From Vicinamibacteria bacterium (lineage in GTDB: Bacteria; Acidobacteriota; Vicinamibacteria; Fen-336): DNA of 64,000 nucleotides. Shown piece by piece: positions 1-13,133 of the stretch. A model generated the notes under the pieces. That model was not told the DNA's origin. It was given only the letters and a program-made list of their open reading frames with translations, and made no database searches. The stretch is from contig JAMPXO010000004.1 of assembly GCA_023701125.1 (NCBI GenBank), forward strand, positions 1 to 64,000, in the 5' to 3' direction. Made by a program: the position numbers and the translations under genes. Every line of letters starts with the position of its first letter. The stretch's first letter is position 1.

Positions 1-515
1 CCGCGCGAGCGGGAGCGGGCGAGCTGCTCGAACGCGCGCGGGTCCTTGCGCAACAGGCGCAGCACGTCGCGGGCCTCGTTCTCGGTCGGCACCAGGATCT
101 GGCTGAGCGTGACCGTCTCCTCCGTACGGTAGGACTCGCGACGGGCCTCGAAAGCCTGAGCCACGTCGGCGTCCTCGACCGGCGCCGCCGTGGCGGCCGC
201 CTCGGCCAGCAGCGCCTGGACGGCGGTCCGGACCTGGTCGGGGCTGGCCTCCTCGGGCAAGCGGCCGGTGGCCCGGGCTTCGAGCTCGACGACTCGCTCC
301 GCGAGGAAGTCCTCGAGCAGGCCGCGTCGGACCGCGGGGGCGAGCGGCGCCCCGCCCTGAGCCTCGAAGCGGGCCAGCTCCGCGAGGAAGGCACTGCGCC
401 GCACCTGACCGGCGCCGAGCTGCAGCACCACGGGGTCGGCGTCGACGCCACCGCGGCAACCGAGCAGGGCGAGGCCCAAGGCGAAAGCGGAGACGGCGCG
501 GCGAGCGTTGTTCAC
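1..515 (-). CDS. Peptidyl-prolyl cis-trans isomerase lipoprotein (PpiC/SurA-like), C-terminus cut by window edge
   Basis: About 171 N-terminal residues are visible. The protein starts at a GTG whose first bases overlap the mfd stop (GTGA, 4 nt), so it is translationally coupled to mfd. It begins with a short hydrophobic segment ending in a lipobox (LALLGC, Cys20), so it is probably a lipoprotein. It then has a helical SurA/PrsA-type N-terminal region with residues such as LEDFLAERVVELEA. The sequence LSQILVPTENEARDVLRLL near residue 140 is the start of a parvulin domain, the fold that isomerises prolyl bonds in proteins being folded outside the cytoplasm. The catalytic core lies outside the window, so activity cannot be judged. 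Family placement is fairly secure from the SQILV segment and the overall layout; substrate and exact orthology are unknown. Confidence 0.75.
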   Translation of the reverse strand, partial: MNNARRAVSAFALGLALLGCRGGVDADPVVLQLGAGQVRRSAFLAELARFEAQGGAPLAPAVRRGLLEDFLAERVVELEARATGRLPEEASPDQVRTAVQALLAEAAATAAPVEDADVAQAFEARRESYRTEETVTLSQILVPTENEARDVLRLLRKDPRAFEQLARSRSR

Positions 516-3500
516 GGCGATCCCGCCATTGTACGGCCCCGCCACGCACTGACGCCCTGCTCCAGCGCCAGCAACGTCGCCTCGAGGGCGTCCATCGGTT
601 CGCGGCCGGCCGCGACCGGCAGCCGCAGCCCACCCTGCGGCAGCAGCGCGGCCCCGGGCTGGGCGCGGACCAGCGCCACGAGGTCGTCGACCGGCAGCGG
701 CGGTCGCTCGCCGAAGAGCAGGGCGAGGCCGTGGGCCGTGCGATCCACCTGGCGCAGGCCGAGCGCCTCGGCGCGGGCTCGCAAGCCCGCGTAACGCAGC
801 AGCGCGTCGGCCTCGGGCGGCGGCGCACCGTAGCGCTCGCGGACCTCGGCCCGCAGCGCGTCGAGCTCGCGCAGGTCGCGGGCCTGGCTGGCCCGCTTGT
901 AGAAGGCCATGCGCTGGTTGACGTCGGGCACGTACTCCGGCGGCACGCGCAGGTCGAGGCCGAGGTTCAGCGCGGTGCGCAGCGTCTCGGGCGCGACCTG
1001 GCCGCGCAGCTCGAGGATCGTCTGGTCGAGCAGCTTCAGGTAGAGGTCGAGGCCGACGGCCTCGATGTGGCCGCTCTGCGCGCCGCCCAGCAGGTTGCCA
1101 GCACCGCGCAACTCGAGGTCGAGGGCCGCGATGCGGAAACCGGCGCCCAGGTCGGAGAACTCCTGGATCGCCGCCAGCCGCTTCTTCGCGATCTCGGACA
1201 GCGCCGTGTCGGGGGGCACCAGCAGGTACGCGTAGGCGCGGCGGTCGGAGCGACCGACGCGGCCGCGGAGCTGGTAGAGCTGGGCCAGGCCGTAGCGGTC
1301 GGCGCGGTTGACGATCAGCGTGTTGGCGCGCGGGATGTCGAGCCCGTTCTCGATGATCGTGGTGGCGACCAGCACGTCGGCGCGGCCTTCGACGAAGCTG
1401 AGCATCTGCTTCTCGAGCTGGCTCTCCGGCAACTGGCCGTGGGCGACCGCGACCCGCGCCTCCGGCACCAGCCGCTGGACCAGGCCAGCCAGCGCGTAGA
1501 TCGACTCGACCCGGTTGTGGACCAGGTAGACCTGGCCGTCGCGCGAGAGCTCCTGGCGGATGGCGGCGGCGATCGCCTGGGTCGAGAACTTGACGATCGA
1601 GGTGTGGATCGCCAGCCGGTCCTTGGGCGGGGTCTCGATCACCGACATGTCGCGCAGCCCGGACAGGCCCATCTGCAGCGTGCGCGGGATCGGCGTCGCC
1701 GACAGCGTCAGGCAGTCGATCGCCGTCTTCAACTGCTTCAGCTTCTCCTTGGCGGCGACGCCGAAGCGTTGCTCTTCGTCGATCACCAGCAGGCCGAGAT
1801 CCTTCCAGACGACATCTTTCGACAACAGGCGATGGGTGCCGATCAGGATGTCGACCTTGCCGTCGGCGAGCAGCGCCAGGGTGCGCTTGACCTCGGCCGG
1901 GCTGCGGAAGCGGGAGACCATGTCGACTGCCACCGGGAACGGCGAGAAGCGCTTGCGGAACGTCTTCCAGTGCTGGAACGCGAGCACCGTCGTCGGCGCC
2001 AGCACCGCGACCTGCTTGCCGTCGAGCACGCAGCGCATCGCCGCCCGCATCGCGACCTCGGTCTTGCCATAGCCGACGTCGCCACAGACCAGGCGGTCCA
2101 TCGGCGACGGCTGCGCCATGTCGTTCTCGACCTCGCCGATCGCCGCCGCCTGGTCGACCGTCTCCTCCCACTCGAACGCGTCCTCGAACTCGCGCTGCCA
2201 CGGGCCCTCGGCGGTGAACGCGTGACCGGGTTGCGCCTTGCGCAGCGCGTACAGCCGCAGCAGCTCCGCGGCCATGTCGCGCATCGCCTTCTTGACGCGC
2301 TTCTTGACCTTCTCCCAGGACCCGGAGCCGAGCTTGTCGACGTTGGGCCTGGCACCCTCCGCGGAGGCGTACTTCTGGACCCGGTCGAAGGCGTCGACCG
2401 GGACCTTGAGCTTGTCGCCGCCCTGGTAGGCGAGGACCATGAACTCGCGGGTCTGGCCACCGAGCTGCAGCGTCTCGAGACCGACGAAGCGGCCGATGCC
2501 GTGCTCGTCGTGGACGACCAGGTCGCCGACCTTGAGATCGCGGAAGTCGGACAGGAAGCCGCGCGCGCGCCGACCGCGGGCGCGGGCGTGGACGTGGACC
2601 TCCTCGGGGAACACGTCGCCGTCGGCGAGCACCCGCAGCGGCGGGCTCTCCAGCTCGAAGCCGGCCGACAACACGCCCGTCCGGACGTCGACCCGGCCGC
2701 CCTCGGCGACGGCGACGCCGGCCTCGCGCAGCACGTCCGCGACCCGCTCGGCGCGCCCGGCATTGCCGAGGAACAGGACCGTCGCCTCGCGCTGCGGCAG
2801 CTCGTCGGCCAGTCGCCGCAGGTCACCCGCGTAGCGCGGCGCGGGGCGGCTGCCGACGCGCACTCCGCGGGCGTCGAGGTCGAGCGCGCGCACCTCCACG
2901 CGGGGGCCGGTGGCGAGGCGCTCCTGCAGCACCTCCGGCGCGCACAGCGCCTCCTCGGGCCCGGGCCACAGCGCGTCCTCGTGACGCTCCCACTCCTCGC
3001 GCGCCCGGGCGACGAAGGCCTCGGTCTCCTCGGCGAGCTGCTCCGGCTCGATCAGCACGGTGAGCATCGGCGGCAGCAGCGTCCACGGTGCCACCAGCGC
3101 ACCCGCAACCAGCGACAGCAGTTCCGGCAGGTCGTCGGGGAACAGTCCGCGGTGCAGCTTCTCGAGCAGCGCGTCGCGCTCGCGCGAGGGCGGGAAGCGC
3201 TCCTCGATGCGGGCCGGCAGTGCCTGCAGCAGCGAGCGGGTCGGGAACACGTCCGACAGCGGCAGCACGTCGAGCCGACGCAGGTGCTCGCGGCTGCGCT
3301 GGGTCTCGGGGTCGAAGCCGCGCAACGTCTCGATCGTGTCGCCCAGGAACTCGAGCCGGACCGGGTCCTCGCGATCGGGCGGGAAGAAGTCGACGATGCC
3401 ACCGCGGCGCGCGACCTGGCCGGGTGCCGTGACCGGGTCCTCGCGTACGTAGCCGGCCTCGTCCAGCGCCTCGAGCAGGATCTCCGGCGTCATCTCCTCG

Positions 3501-3964
3501 CCCGTCGCCAGCGAGAAGGCGCGGGTCTCGAACAGCTCGCGGCGCAGCGACGGCCGCAGCAGCCCGGCGGGCGAGGCGACGAGTCCCGCCAGCGTGCCGC
3601 GCTGCGCGGCGTGCAGGGCGGCGGCGCGGCGCAGCAGCGCCTCGGGGTGGCGGGCGAGGCCGCGGTACGGCGCAGGGCCCGGCGCCGGGAAGCCGAGCAC
3701 GTCGCCTTCGCGGCCGAGTTCGCCCAGCAGCGTGCGCAGGTCGGCGGCGACGCCCTCGACGTCGCGCTCGCGAGGCACGACCAGCAGCAGTGGCTGCGAG
3801 GGCCGCTGTTCGTCGCCCTCGGCCAGCAGCGCGGCGGCCAGCGGCGCGGCCGCATCGGCGATCCCGTGCAGGGCGATCACACCGTCCGCGGCCAGCCGGG
3901 AGCGGGCCTGCTGCAGCCAGGCTGCGCCGTCGAGGCGCGCCAGCCAGGCCGCGCGCGCGCTCAT
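512..3964 (-). CDS. mfd: Transcription-repair coupling factor Mfd
   Basis: A 1150-residue protein, the usual Mfd length. Mfd is a DNA translocase that removes RNA polymerase stalled at lesions and recruits UvrA. Visible in order: a UvrB-like N-terminal part, the RNA-polymerase interaction domain near residue 475 ([19 protein letters not shown]), Walker [10 protein letters not shown] near 626, the DEEQ box ([11 protein letters not shown]) near 730, and the translocation (TRG) region with [20 protein letters not shown] near 895, followed by the C-terminal UvrA-binding-like domain. The start ATG overlaps the stop of the cytidylyltransferase gene by 4 nt (ATGA). The frame stays open far upstream of this ATG, but that part is not Mfd-like and belongs to neighbouring genes. 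It is co-directional with the exporter genes above and the prolyl isomerase below. Confidence 0.97.
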   Translation of the reverse strand: MSARAAWLARLDGAAWLQQARSRLAADGVIALHGIADAAAPLAAALLAEGDEQRPSQPLLLVVPRERDVEGVAADLRTLLGELGREGDVLGFPAPGPAPYRGLARHPEALLRRAAALHAAQRGTLAGLVASPAGLLRPSLRRELFETRAFSLATGEEMTPEILLEALDEAGYVREDPVTAPGQVARRGGIVDFFPPDREDPVRLEFLGDTIETLRGFDPETQRSREHLRRLDVLPLSDVFPTRSLLQALPARIEERFPPSRERDALLEKLHRGLFPDDLPELLSLVAGALVAPWTLLPPMLTVLIEPEQLAEETEAFVARAREEWERHEDALWPGPEEALCAPEVLQERLATGPRVEVRALDLDARGVRVGSRPAPRYAGDLRRLADELPQREATVLFLGNAGRAERVADVLREAGVAVAEGGRVDVRTGVLSAGFELESPPLRVLADGDVFPEEVHVHARARGRRARGFLSDFRDLKVGDLVVHDEHGIGRFVGLETLQLGGQTREFMVLAYQGGDKLKVPVDAFDRVQKYASAEGARPNVDKLGSGSWEKVKKRVKKAMRDMAAELLRLYALRKAQPGHAFTAEGPWQREFEDAFEWEETVDQAAAIGEVENDMAQPSPMDRLVCGDVGYGKTEVAMRAAMRCVLDGKQVAVLAPTTVLAFQHWKTFRKRFSPFPVAVDMVSRFRSPAEVKRTLALLADGKVDILIGTHRLLSKDVVWKDLGLLVIDEEQRFGVAAKEKLKQLKTAIDCLTLSATPIPRTLQMGLSGLRDMSVIETPPKDRLAIHTSIVKFSTQAIAAAIRQELSRDGQVYLVHNRVESIYALAGLVQRLVPEARVAVAHGQLPESQLEKQMLSFVEGRADVLVATTIIENGLDIPRANTLIVNRADRYGLAQLYQLRGRVGRSDRRAYAYLLVPPDTALSEIAKKRLAAIQEFSDLGAGFRIAALDLELRGAGNLLGGAQSGHIEAVGLDLYLKLLDQTILELRGQVAPETLRTALNLGLDLRVPPEYVPDVNQRMAFYKRASQARDLRELDALRAEVRERYGAPPPEADALLRYAGLRARAEALGLRQVDRTAHGLALLFGERPPLPVDDLVALVRAQPGAALLPQGGLRLPVAAGREPMDALEATLLALEQGVSAWRGRTMAGSP

Positions 3965-4425
3965 CGCGTCCGGATGCGGTCGAGGGTGGCGGAGGTGGAG
4001 CGGCCCGGCACCAGCTCGACGCGGACGACCCGGCCGCCGGCGGCCTCGACGACGTCGCGGCCCACGATCCTGTCGAGCGCCCAGTCGGCGCCCTTGACCA
4101 GCACGTCGGGCACCAGCGCTGCGATCGTCTCGGCCGGGGTGTCTTCGTCGAAGACGACGACGTGGTCGACGCACTCGAGGGCCAGCAGCGCCTCGGCCCG
4201 CTCGTGCTCCGGGATCACCGGCCGTTGCGGGCCCTTCAACGCACGCACCGAGCGGTCGGAGTTGAGGCCGACGACCAGCAGGTCGGCGGCGGCGCGGGCG
4301 GCCTCGAGCAGGACCAGGTGTCCGGGGTGGAGCAGGTCGAAGCAGCCGTTGGTGAAGGCCACCGTGCGGCCCGCCGTCCGCGCCTGCTCGCGCATCGCGA
4401 GCGCCGACTGCAGGTCGTGGCTCAC
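3961..4425 (-). CDS. HldE/RfaE C-terminal-type ADP-heptose nucleotidyltransferase, stand-alone domain
   Basis: A 154-residue protein corresponding only to the nucleotidyltransferase half of HldE. It has the fold signature [13 protein letters not shown] near residue 25 (HxGH nucleotide-binding motif), [17 protein letters not shown], and [11 protein letters not shown]. In the known pathway this domain couples D-glycero-beta-D-manno-heptose 1-phosphate with ATP to give ADP-heptose for the lipopolysaccharide core. The ribokinase-like HldE N-terminal domain is not present here or elsewhere in the window, so a separate kinase would be needed. Its GTG start overlaps the ABC ATPase stop (GTGA) and its stop overlaps the mfd start. 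The position after wzm-wzt supports a surface-glycan role. A different sugar-phosphate substrate is possible. Confidence 0.88.
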   Translation of the reverse strand: MSHDLQSALAMREQARTAGRTVAFTNGCFDLLHPGHLVLLEAARAAADLLVVGLNSDRSVRALKGPQRPVIPEHERAEALLALECVDHVVVFDEDTPAETIAALVPDVLVKGADWALDRIVGRDVVEAAGGRVVRVELVPGRSTSATLDRIRTR

Positions 4426-5774
4426 GCGTCCCCTTCGTCGCCGAGGTCCAGCTCCGGCCGCGGCTGCGGCGGCGTGATGTCGACGCCGGTGAAGCGCCAG
4501 GCGTGACGCGGGCGCCAGACGCCGACGTCCTTGGTGCGGCTCTTGACGCGGAACGAGTAGAGCCCGCGGTGGTAGTCGTAGGGCGTGCCGTCGCGGCGAT
4601 GGCTGGCGACGTCGACGAGGTACGTGCCCTCGACCAGGTCGAGGGCGTCGATTTCGAAGCGGACCTCGCCGTCGCCGGCGAACGACTGGCAGACGTGGTC
4701 CTCGACGTGGGTGTTGGTGCCGTAGACGCTGACGCCGTCGGCAGTGAACAGGCCGATGCCGAAGACGAAGTCGCTGACCGGCGCGGCGGCGCGGACCTTG
4801 AGCACGACGTGGAGCGCCTCGCCGTGGGCGTAGACGTGGCGCGACTGGCCGCGCGCGTCGCGCAGGCTGACCTCCACGATCTCGACGTCGCGACTTCCCC
4901 AGCGCCCCTCGTGGTAGCCGCTGGAGCCGGGCCCGCTCTCGCCGGGCGCCGCCTCGGGCGCGGTTGCACCGCTCTCCAGCGCGGCGGGAGCGCCGTGCTC
5001 GTGGGCGAGCAGCGCCTCCTCGCCACCGGCGACGTAGGTGAGGTAGGCGTCGACGACGCGCTTGGCGTCGCCTTTCTGCATCAGCTTGCCCTTGCGCAGC
5101 CAGGCGATCTCGTCGCACATCTTCTCGGCCAGGCCGAGCGAGTGGGTGACCAGCACGATGGTGCGGCCGCGGCGGCGGAACTCGCCGATCTTGTCCAGGC
5201 ACTTGCGGGTGAAGCTCTCGTCGCCGACCGCCAGCACCTCGTCGACCAGCAGCACGTCCGGGTCGACGTGGATCGCGACCGCGAAGCCGAGCCGCATGTA
5301 CATGCCCGACGAGTAGGTCTTGACCGGCGCGTCGATGAAGGCGCTCATCTCCGCGAAGTCGACGATCTCGTCGAAGCGGCGGGTGATCTCCTCGCGGGTC
5401 AGGCCGAGCATGATGCCGTTGATCATCACGTTCTCGCGGCCGGAGATCTCGGGGTGGAAGCCGGCGCCGAGCTCGATCAGCGCGGAGATGCGGCCGTGCA
5501 CGTCGAGCGTGCCGCGGGTCGGCCGGGTGATGCCGGCGGTCAGCTTGAGCAGCGTCGACTTGCCGGAGCCGTTCTCGCCGATGACGGCGAACGTGCAGCC
5601 CTGCGGCACCTCGAACGAGACCGAGTCGAGCGCCGTGAAGGTCTCGTCGGGGCGCAGGTCGGAGAGCAGGCTGCCCTTGAGCAGCGCGCTCTTCAGCGTC
5701 TTCCACTGGTTCTTGTGGACGAAGCGGCGATAGACCTTGGTGACGTCCGTGGCGACGACGGCGGGGGCGCTCAC
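4422..5774 (-). CDS. wzt: ABC exporter ATPase with C-terminal glycan-binding domain (Wzt/TagH-like)
   Basis: A 450-residue cytoplasmic ATPase that partners with the adjacent permease to export an undecaprenyl-linked polysaccharide such as O-antigen. Residues 1-250 are the nucleotide-binding domain: Walker [10 protein letters not shown] (66-74), signature YSSGM (154-158), Walker B LLVDEV (175-180). The extra C-terminal domain (about 300-450), with [18 protein letters not shown] and [20 protein letters not shown], matches the beta-sandwich found in Wzt-type ATPases that bind the capped end of the glycan. An acidic, low-complexity linker (about 260-300) joins the two. The GTG start overlaps the permease stop by 4 nt. 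Family identity is strong. The exact glycan is unknown, because no glycosyltransferases are in the window. Confidence 0.93.
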   Translation of the reverse strand: MSAPAVVATDVTKVYRRFVHKNQWKTLKSALLKGSLLSDLRPDETFTALDSVSFEVPQGCTFAVIGENGSGKSTLLKLTAGITRPTRGTLDVHGRISALIELGAGFHPEISGRENVMINGIMLGLTREEITRRFDEIVDFAEMSAFIDAPVKTYSSGMYMRLGFAVAIHVDPDVLLVDEVLAVGDESFTRKCLDKIGEFRRRGRTIVLVTHSLGLAEKMCDEIAWLRKGKLMQKGDAKRVVDAYLTYVAGGEEALLAHEHGAPAALESGATAPEAAPGESGPGSSGYHEGRWGSRDVEIVEVSLRDARGQSRHVYAHGEALHVVLKVRAAAPVSDFVFGIGLFTADGVSVYGTNTHVEDHVCQSFAGDGEVRFEIDALDLVEGTYLVDVASHRRDGTPYDYHRGLYSFRVKSRTKDVGVWRPRHAWRFTGVDITPPQPRPELDLGDEGDA

Positions 5775-6565
5775 ACTTCCTCGGCGAGCGTGTCGCGCAG
5801 GCGCTCGAACAGCCAGGCGCCGGCCGCGAACGCGAACAGTGCGACCAGGAACGCGGCCAGCAGCCCGCGCCAGTGGACGAAGTGGCCGAAGAACAGCGCC
5901 TCCTGGTAGCCGATCATCACGTGGGTCATCGGGTTCAGGCGCAGCAGCGGCTGCAGCGCGGGCACGTCGTCGTAGGCGTAGAGCACCGGGGTCGAGAAGA
6001 ACCACAGGTGCAGCACGTGGCCGAGGATGTTGCCGATGTCGCGGAAGTGCACGGTCAGCGCCGAGATGAACAGCGCGAGGCCGAGTGTCAGCAGCAACTG
6101 CACGAGCAGCGGCGCCACCATCAGCAGTGCCGTGGGCGACAGGTGCCCGGACCACAGCAGCACCACCAGCAGGATCGGCAGGCCGAAGCCGAAGTGGGCG
6201 AGGTTGGCGAGCACGGTGACGACCGGCAGCACCTCCGCCGGGAACAGCACCTTCTTGATCAGGTTGCCCGACGAGATCAGCACGCCCGAGGCCTCGAGCA
6301 GCGACGACGAGAACCAGGTCCAGGGCAGGATGCCGCAGAACAGGAACACGAAGTAGGGGTCGGTCTGCGGCGAGCGCCGGACCGGCAGCATGTAGGTGAA
6401 GACCAGCCCGTAGGTCGCCAGCAGCAGCAGCGGGTTGACGAAGCTCCACACGAAGCCGAGCAGGCTGCCGCGGTAGCGCGCCTTCAGCTCGCGGGAGACG
6501 AGGCTCTGGATCAGCGCCCGGTAGCGGACCAGGGTCGCGACCTGGCGGACCAGCGTGCTCAGCAT
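5771..6565 (-). CDS. wzm: ABC-2 type polysaccharide export permease (Wzm-like)
   Basis: A 264-residue integral membrane protein of the ABC-2 permease family. It opens with an amphipathic segment ([20 protein letters not shown]) typical of Wzm/TagG proteins, followed by about six hydrophobic segments, including [19 protein letters not shown] and [18 protein letters not shown]. It would form the inner-membrane channel for the ATPase encoded immediately downstream, with a 4-nt coupled overlap. The gene begins 39 nt after atpC with no obvious promoter in that gap, so it may be read through from the ATP synthase operon. ATG start chosen because it precedes the amphipathic segment and fits the family length. 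Confidence 0.93.
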   Translation of the reverse strand: MLSTLVRQVATLVRYRALIQSLVSRELKARYRGSLLGFVWSFVNPLLLLATYGLVFTYMLPVRRSPQTDPYFVFLFCGILPWTWFSSSLLEASGVLISSGNLIKKVLFPAEVLPVVTVLANLAHFGFGLPILLVVLLWSGHLSPTALLMVAPLLVQLLLTLGLALFISALTVHFRDIGNILGHVLHLWFFSTPVLYAYDDVPALQPLLRLNPMTHVMIGYQEALFFGHFVHWRGLLAAFLVALFAFAAGAWLFERLRDTLAEEV

Positions 6566-6604
6566 GCGCCCGCTTCGGTCGGAAGGTGCTCCGTGGGCGC
6601 GGCT

Positions 6605-7021
6605 CTACGCCTCGCGGCGCTTGCGCGCCACGGACAGGCGGGTGACCGCCTTCATGTACGTGGCCTGGGCCTCCTTGAAGCCGGCCTCGTCGCGCAACGC
6701 CTTCAGTCGCTCGGCGGCGCTGTGGCGGTCCTTCTCGGCGCGGGCGACGTCGATGTCCTCAGCCCGCTCGCCGACCTCGGCCAGGATGCTGACGCGGTCG
6801 GGCAGCACCTCGCAGAAGCCCCAGAAGCAGGTCAGGTGGCCCGACTGCTTGCCCGCCTTGTACGAGATCTCGCCCATGCCCAGCGCCGAGAAGAACGGGC
6901 GGTGGCCGGGCAGCACGCCGAAGTAGCCGAGCTCGCCCGGCGCCTGGACGGTGTCGACCTCCTCGCGCAGCAGCAGCCCCTCGGGGGTCACCACTTCGAG
7001 CAGGAGCTTGTCGGGCAGCAT
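6605..7021 (-). CDS. atpC: ATP synthase F1 epsilon subunit
   Basis: A 138-residue protein with the N-terminal beta-sandwich of the epsilon subunit (LLLEVVTPEGLLLREEVDTV, then APGELGYFGVLPGHRP, the conserved GxxGxLPGH loop) and a C-terminal helical hairpin ending in a basic tail. It sits on the central stalk of F1, links gamma to the c-ring and can inhibit ATP hydrolysis. It is the last gene of the atpHAGDC cluster, 11 nt after atpD, in the usual order. Length and motifs are normal. Confidence 0.97.
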   Translation of the reverse strand: MLPDKLLLEVVTPEGLLLREEVDTVQAPGELGYFGVLPGHRPFFSALGMGEISYKAGKQSGHLTCFWGFCEVLPDRVSILAEVGERAEDIDVARAEKDRHSAAERLKALRDEAGFKEAQATYMKAVTRLSVARKRREA

Positions 7022-7032
7022 CTTCGCCTCGC

Positions 7033-9375
<2,343 letters not shown>

Positions 9376-9399
9376 GGAGTCCTCGCGGAGTGCGGTCCC

Positions 9400-10914
<1,515 letters not shown>

Positions 10915-10946
10915 GGTTCTGTGGCTACTCCGGGTCTTGCGGTTTC

Positions 10947-11495
10947 TTACGCGCGGGCCGGGGACAGCGCCCGGCGCAGGCTGGCCAGGCGGGACTTCAC
11001 GCTGCCGTCGTAGGTGCGGCCCTGCATGGTGAGGCGGACGCCGCCGAGCAGGCTCGGGTCGGTGGCCGTCTCGAGCTCCACGGCGTGGCCGGTGGCGGTG
11101 CGGATCGCCGTCGTCAGCGCGTCGCGCTGGCCGGCCTCGAGGGCGACGGCCGTCGTGGCCTGGGCGGTGATCACGCCGGCGGCCTCGGCCACCTGCTCGG
11201 CGAACGCCCGGGCGATGGCCGGCAGCAGCACCATCCGCCCGCGTTCGGCGAGCAGCTTCAGCAGGCGGCCGGCGGACTCCGCGGCGCCGGCGAAGACCGC
11301 GCCTGCCAGTCGGCCGCGGGTGTCGGGCCGGACCGCCGGATTGGTCAGCGCTTCACGCAGCTCGGTGTGGCTCGCAAACGCGGCCGCGGCCTGGTGCAGG
11401 TCGTCGCGCACCACACCACGCTGGGCCTCCGGGGCCACGTCGAACAGGGCACGGGCGTAGCGCCGCGCCGCCAGCATCTCCCCCTGGGCTGCCAT
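10947..11495 (-). CDS. atpH: ATP synthase F1 delta subunit
   Basis: A 182-residue delta (OSCP-like) subunit, the cap that ties F1 to the peripheral stalk. The N-terminal helical bundle begins with [11 protein letters not shown] and the C-terminal part has [27 protein letters not shown], the conserved GG[IV]-type segment followed by a DGS(V/I)xxxL motif. It is the first gene of the F1 cluster. The stalk b subunit that usually precedes delta is absent: the next gene upstream is selD. A promoter-like sequence lies about 150 nt upstream of the start. Confidence 0.96.
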   Translation of the reverse strand: MAAQGEMLAARRYARALFDVAPEAQRGVVRDDLHQAAAAFASHTELREALTNPAVRPDTRGRLAGAVFAGAAESAGRLLKLLAERGRMVLLPAIARAFAEQVAEAAGVITAQATTAVALEAGQRDALTTAIRTATGHAVELETATDPSLLGGVRLTMQGRTYDGSVKSRLASLRRALSPARA

Positions 11496-11642
11496 GCGAC
11501 CTGTTCGTTCCCCTCGCCTGCTCGAACGTCAGTCCACTGGAGGGCGGGCGCAGCACCGGGCGTGGAGGCCGCGAGTGAGCGGGACACCGCGCGGGGCCCG
11601 CGGAGCAGGTACTGACGGACCCCTCAACCCAAAAAGCGTCGG

Positions 11643-11672
11643 AGCGTAACACGCGGCGGCGACGGACGTCAA
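11643..11672 (-). promoter_or_regulatory. Candidate sigma-70-type promoter of the F1 ATPase operon
   Basis: On the minus strand there is a TTGACG -35 (11667-11672), an 18-bp spacer and a TACGCT -10 (11643-11648), giving a start near 11636. It lies in the 215-nt selD-atpH gap (11496-11710), which holds no gene. The leader to the atpH ATG would be about 140 nt. The -35 is 5/6 and the -10 only 3/6 to consensus. Confidence 0.45.
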
Positions 11673-11710
11673 AGCTGCCGAAGGCCGTGGGCGCGGCCGC
11701 GCGGGCCCCT

Positions 11711-12745
11711 TCAGCGGACCCGGATCGGCCTGTCGGCGGCGGGCTCGACGCTGCCGATGACGCGCGCCTCCGGCAGCTGGGCGAGCATCTCGGCGACGGC
11801 GGCCGCAGGACAGGCGATGGCCAGGCCGCCGCTGGTCTGGGGGTCGAACAGCAGCGGCTCCCAGCGCGGGTCGAGCCCGGCCAGGTCCAGGAACGGACCG
11901 TAGTGGCGGCGGTTGGCCTTGAGGCCGCCCGGCTGATACGACGCGGCCAGCTCCAGCGCGTGCGGCAGCAGCGGCAGCGCCGCGGCGTCGAGGCTCAGGC
12001 TGACGCCGCTCTCGCGGGCCAGGCCGCGCAGGTGGCCGATCAGGCCGAAGCCGGTGATGTCGGTGGCGGCGCGAGCCCCCAGTTGCACGGCCACGTCGCC
12101 GGCCTGGCGGTTGAGCCGCGCCATCGACGCGGCGGCGGCCGTGGCGGCGGCCGCCGGGGCCGCTCCTGCCTTCAAGGCGGTGGCGATCACGCCGGTGCCG
12201 AGCGGCTTGGTCAGCACCAGCACGTCGCCGGGCCGGGCGCCGGCATTGGTCAACATCCGGGCCGGGTCGACGAGGCCCGTCACCGCATAGCCGAACTTGA
12301 TCTCCGGGTCGCGCACGCTGTGGCCGCCCAGCAGTGCGCAACCCGCCTCGGCCAGCTTGGAGGCCCCGCCGTCGACGATCGCGCGCGCCCACTCGAGCGG
12401 GAAGTCGCGGTCCGGGAAGGCGGCGATCGACAGCGCCGTCAGCGGTCGGCCACCCATCGCGTAGACGTCGGACAGCGCGTTGGCCGCGGCAATCGCGCCG
12501 AAGGCGAACGGGTCGTCGACGACCGGCGTGAAGAAGTCGACCGTCTGCACGAGTGCCGTGTGCTCGTCGAGGCGGAACACGCCCGCGTCGTCGCCGCTGC
12601 TCTGGTCGACGAGGACGCGGGGGTCGGGGTTGCGGATCAGGCCGCCCAGGACCTGGGCGAGCTCGGCCGGGCCGAGCTTGCTCGCTCAACCAGCGCTGGA
12701 GACGCGCTCGGTCAGGCGCCGGATCCGCTCGCGCTCGTCGCTCAT
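11711..12745 (-). CDS. selD: Selenophosphate synthetase SelD, itself a selenoprotein (in-frame UGA = Sec20)
   Basis: SelD uses ATP and selenide to make selenophosphate, the selenium donor for selenocysteine and selenouridine. Reading from ATG 12745 gives MSDERERIRRLTERVSSAG, then TGA (12686-12688), then ASKLGPAELAQVL, and continues without a stop to 11711 (344 residues if the TGA is read). The TGA sits exactly where E. coli SelD has catalytic Cys17: the lysine three residues later (Lys23) matches E. coli Lys20. Downstream family motifs are intact: SSGDDAGVF, FFTPVVDDPFAFG, GGHSVRDPEIKFG, TDITGFGLIGH, DPQTSGGL. A hairpin with a GUC loop lies 27-43 nt after the TGA. The start ATG overlaps the bactofilin stop by 4 nt. 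An unaware caller would begin at the GTG or ATG-like codon near 12580. A frameshifted or dead gene is unlikely given perfect conservation on both sides. Confidence 0.92.
12643..12678 (-). promoter_or_regulatory. Candidate bacterial SECIS element of selD (two adjacent perfect hairpins)
   Basis: Just 3' of the selD UGA the minus strand can form two hairpins back to back. The first (12660-12678) has an 8-bp perfect stem around a CCG loop. The second (12643-12659) has a 7-bp perfect stem CGCCCAG/CTGGGCG around a GTC loop, 34 nt after the UGA. The second resembles the SelB-binding apical part of the E. coli fdhF SECIS, which also presents a GGUC-type loop on a short stem. From known SECIS rules (apical loop about 16-37 nt from the UGA, G early in the loop), the second hairpin is the better candidate. 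No selA, selB or selC is in the window. Confidence 0.6.
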
Positions 12746-13128
12746 GCCTTGTGGCCTCCGCTGCCCGCGGTATCGCTGCGCGGGCCGGTGTCGCAGTCGC
12801 CCTGAAACAAGGCACCCTCCTCGATCACCAGCCGCGGCGAAGACAGCGTGCCGTGGACCCGCGAGCCGGCCAGCAACTCGATGCGCTGGCGGCCGTGGAT
12901 GTGGCCGGTGACCGTGCCGCGGATGGAGACGACGCCACAGTCGATGTCGGCCTCGACGTGGCCGGTCTCGCCGACGATCAGGGTGTTGTCGGAGACGATC
13001 CGGCCCTTGACGTGGCCGTCGACGCGGAAGGTGTCGCGGAATCGCAGCTCGCCCAGGAACTCGGTGCCCTGGTCCATGAACCCGTTCAACTCGTCGCCGA
13101 CGAGCCCCTTGAGCTGGCGCAGGACCAT
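12742..13128 (-). CDS. Bactofilin-family cytoskeletal protein
   Basis: A 128-residue protein with a bactofilin (DUF583) beta-helix core: repeated hydrophobic strands such as FLGELRFRDTFRVDGHVKGR, DNTLIVGETGHVEADIDCG, and VTGHIHGRQRIELLAGSRVHG. Bactofilins polymerise into filaments without nucleotides and organise cell poles, chromosome segregation or wall synthesis. The gene lies 5 nt after parB and overlaps selD by 4 nt, the same parA-parB-bactofilin order seen in some delta-proteobacterial genomes. That context points to a chromosome-positioning or pole role, as inference. Start ATG is 13128; the frame is open further upstream but that part belongs to parB. Confidence 0.93.
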   Translation of the reverse strand: MVLRQLKGLVGDELNGFMDQGTEFLGELRFRDTFRVDGHVKGRIVSDNTLIVGETGHVEADIDCGVVSIRGTVTGHIHGRQRIELLAGSRVHGTLSSPRLVIEEGALFQGDCDTGPRSDTAGSGGHKA

Positions 13129-13133
13129 CGGCC

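Noticed and set aside
731-4477. A 1248-codon open frame on the plus strand antisense to mfd
   Set aside because: Same composition effect; mfd on the minus strand has all family motifs.
12686-12688. selD as a pseudogene because of the TGA
   Set aside because: The stop is exactly at the catalytic Cys position, the frame and motifs on both sides are intact, and a SECIS-like hairpin follows, so selenocysteine decoding is the better explanation.
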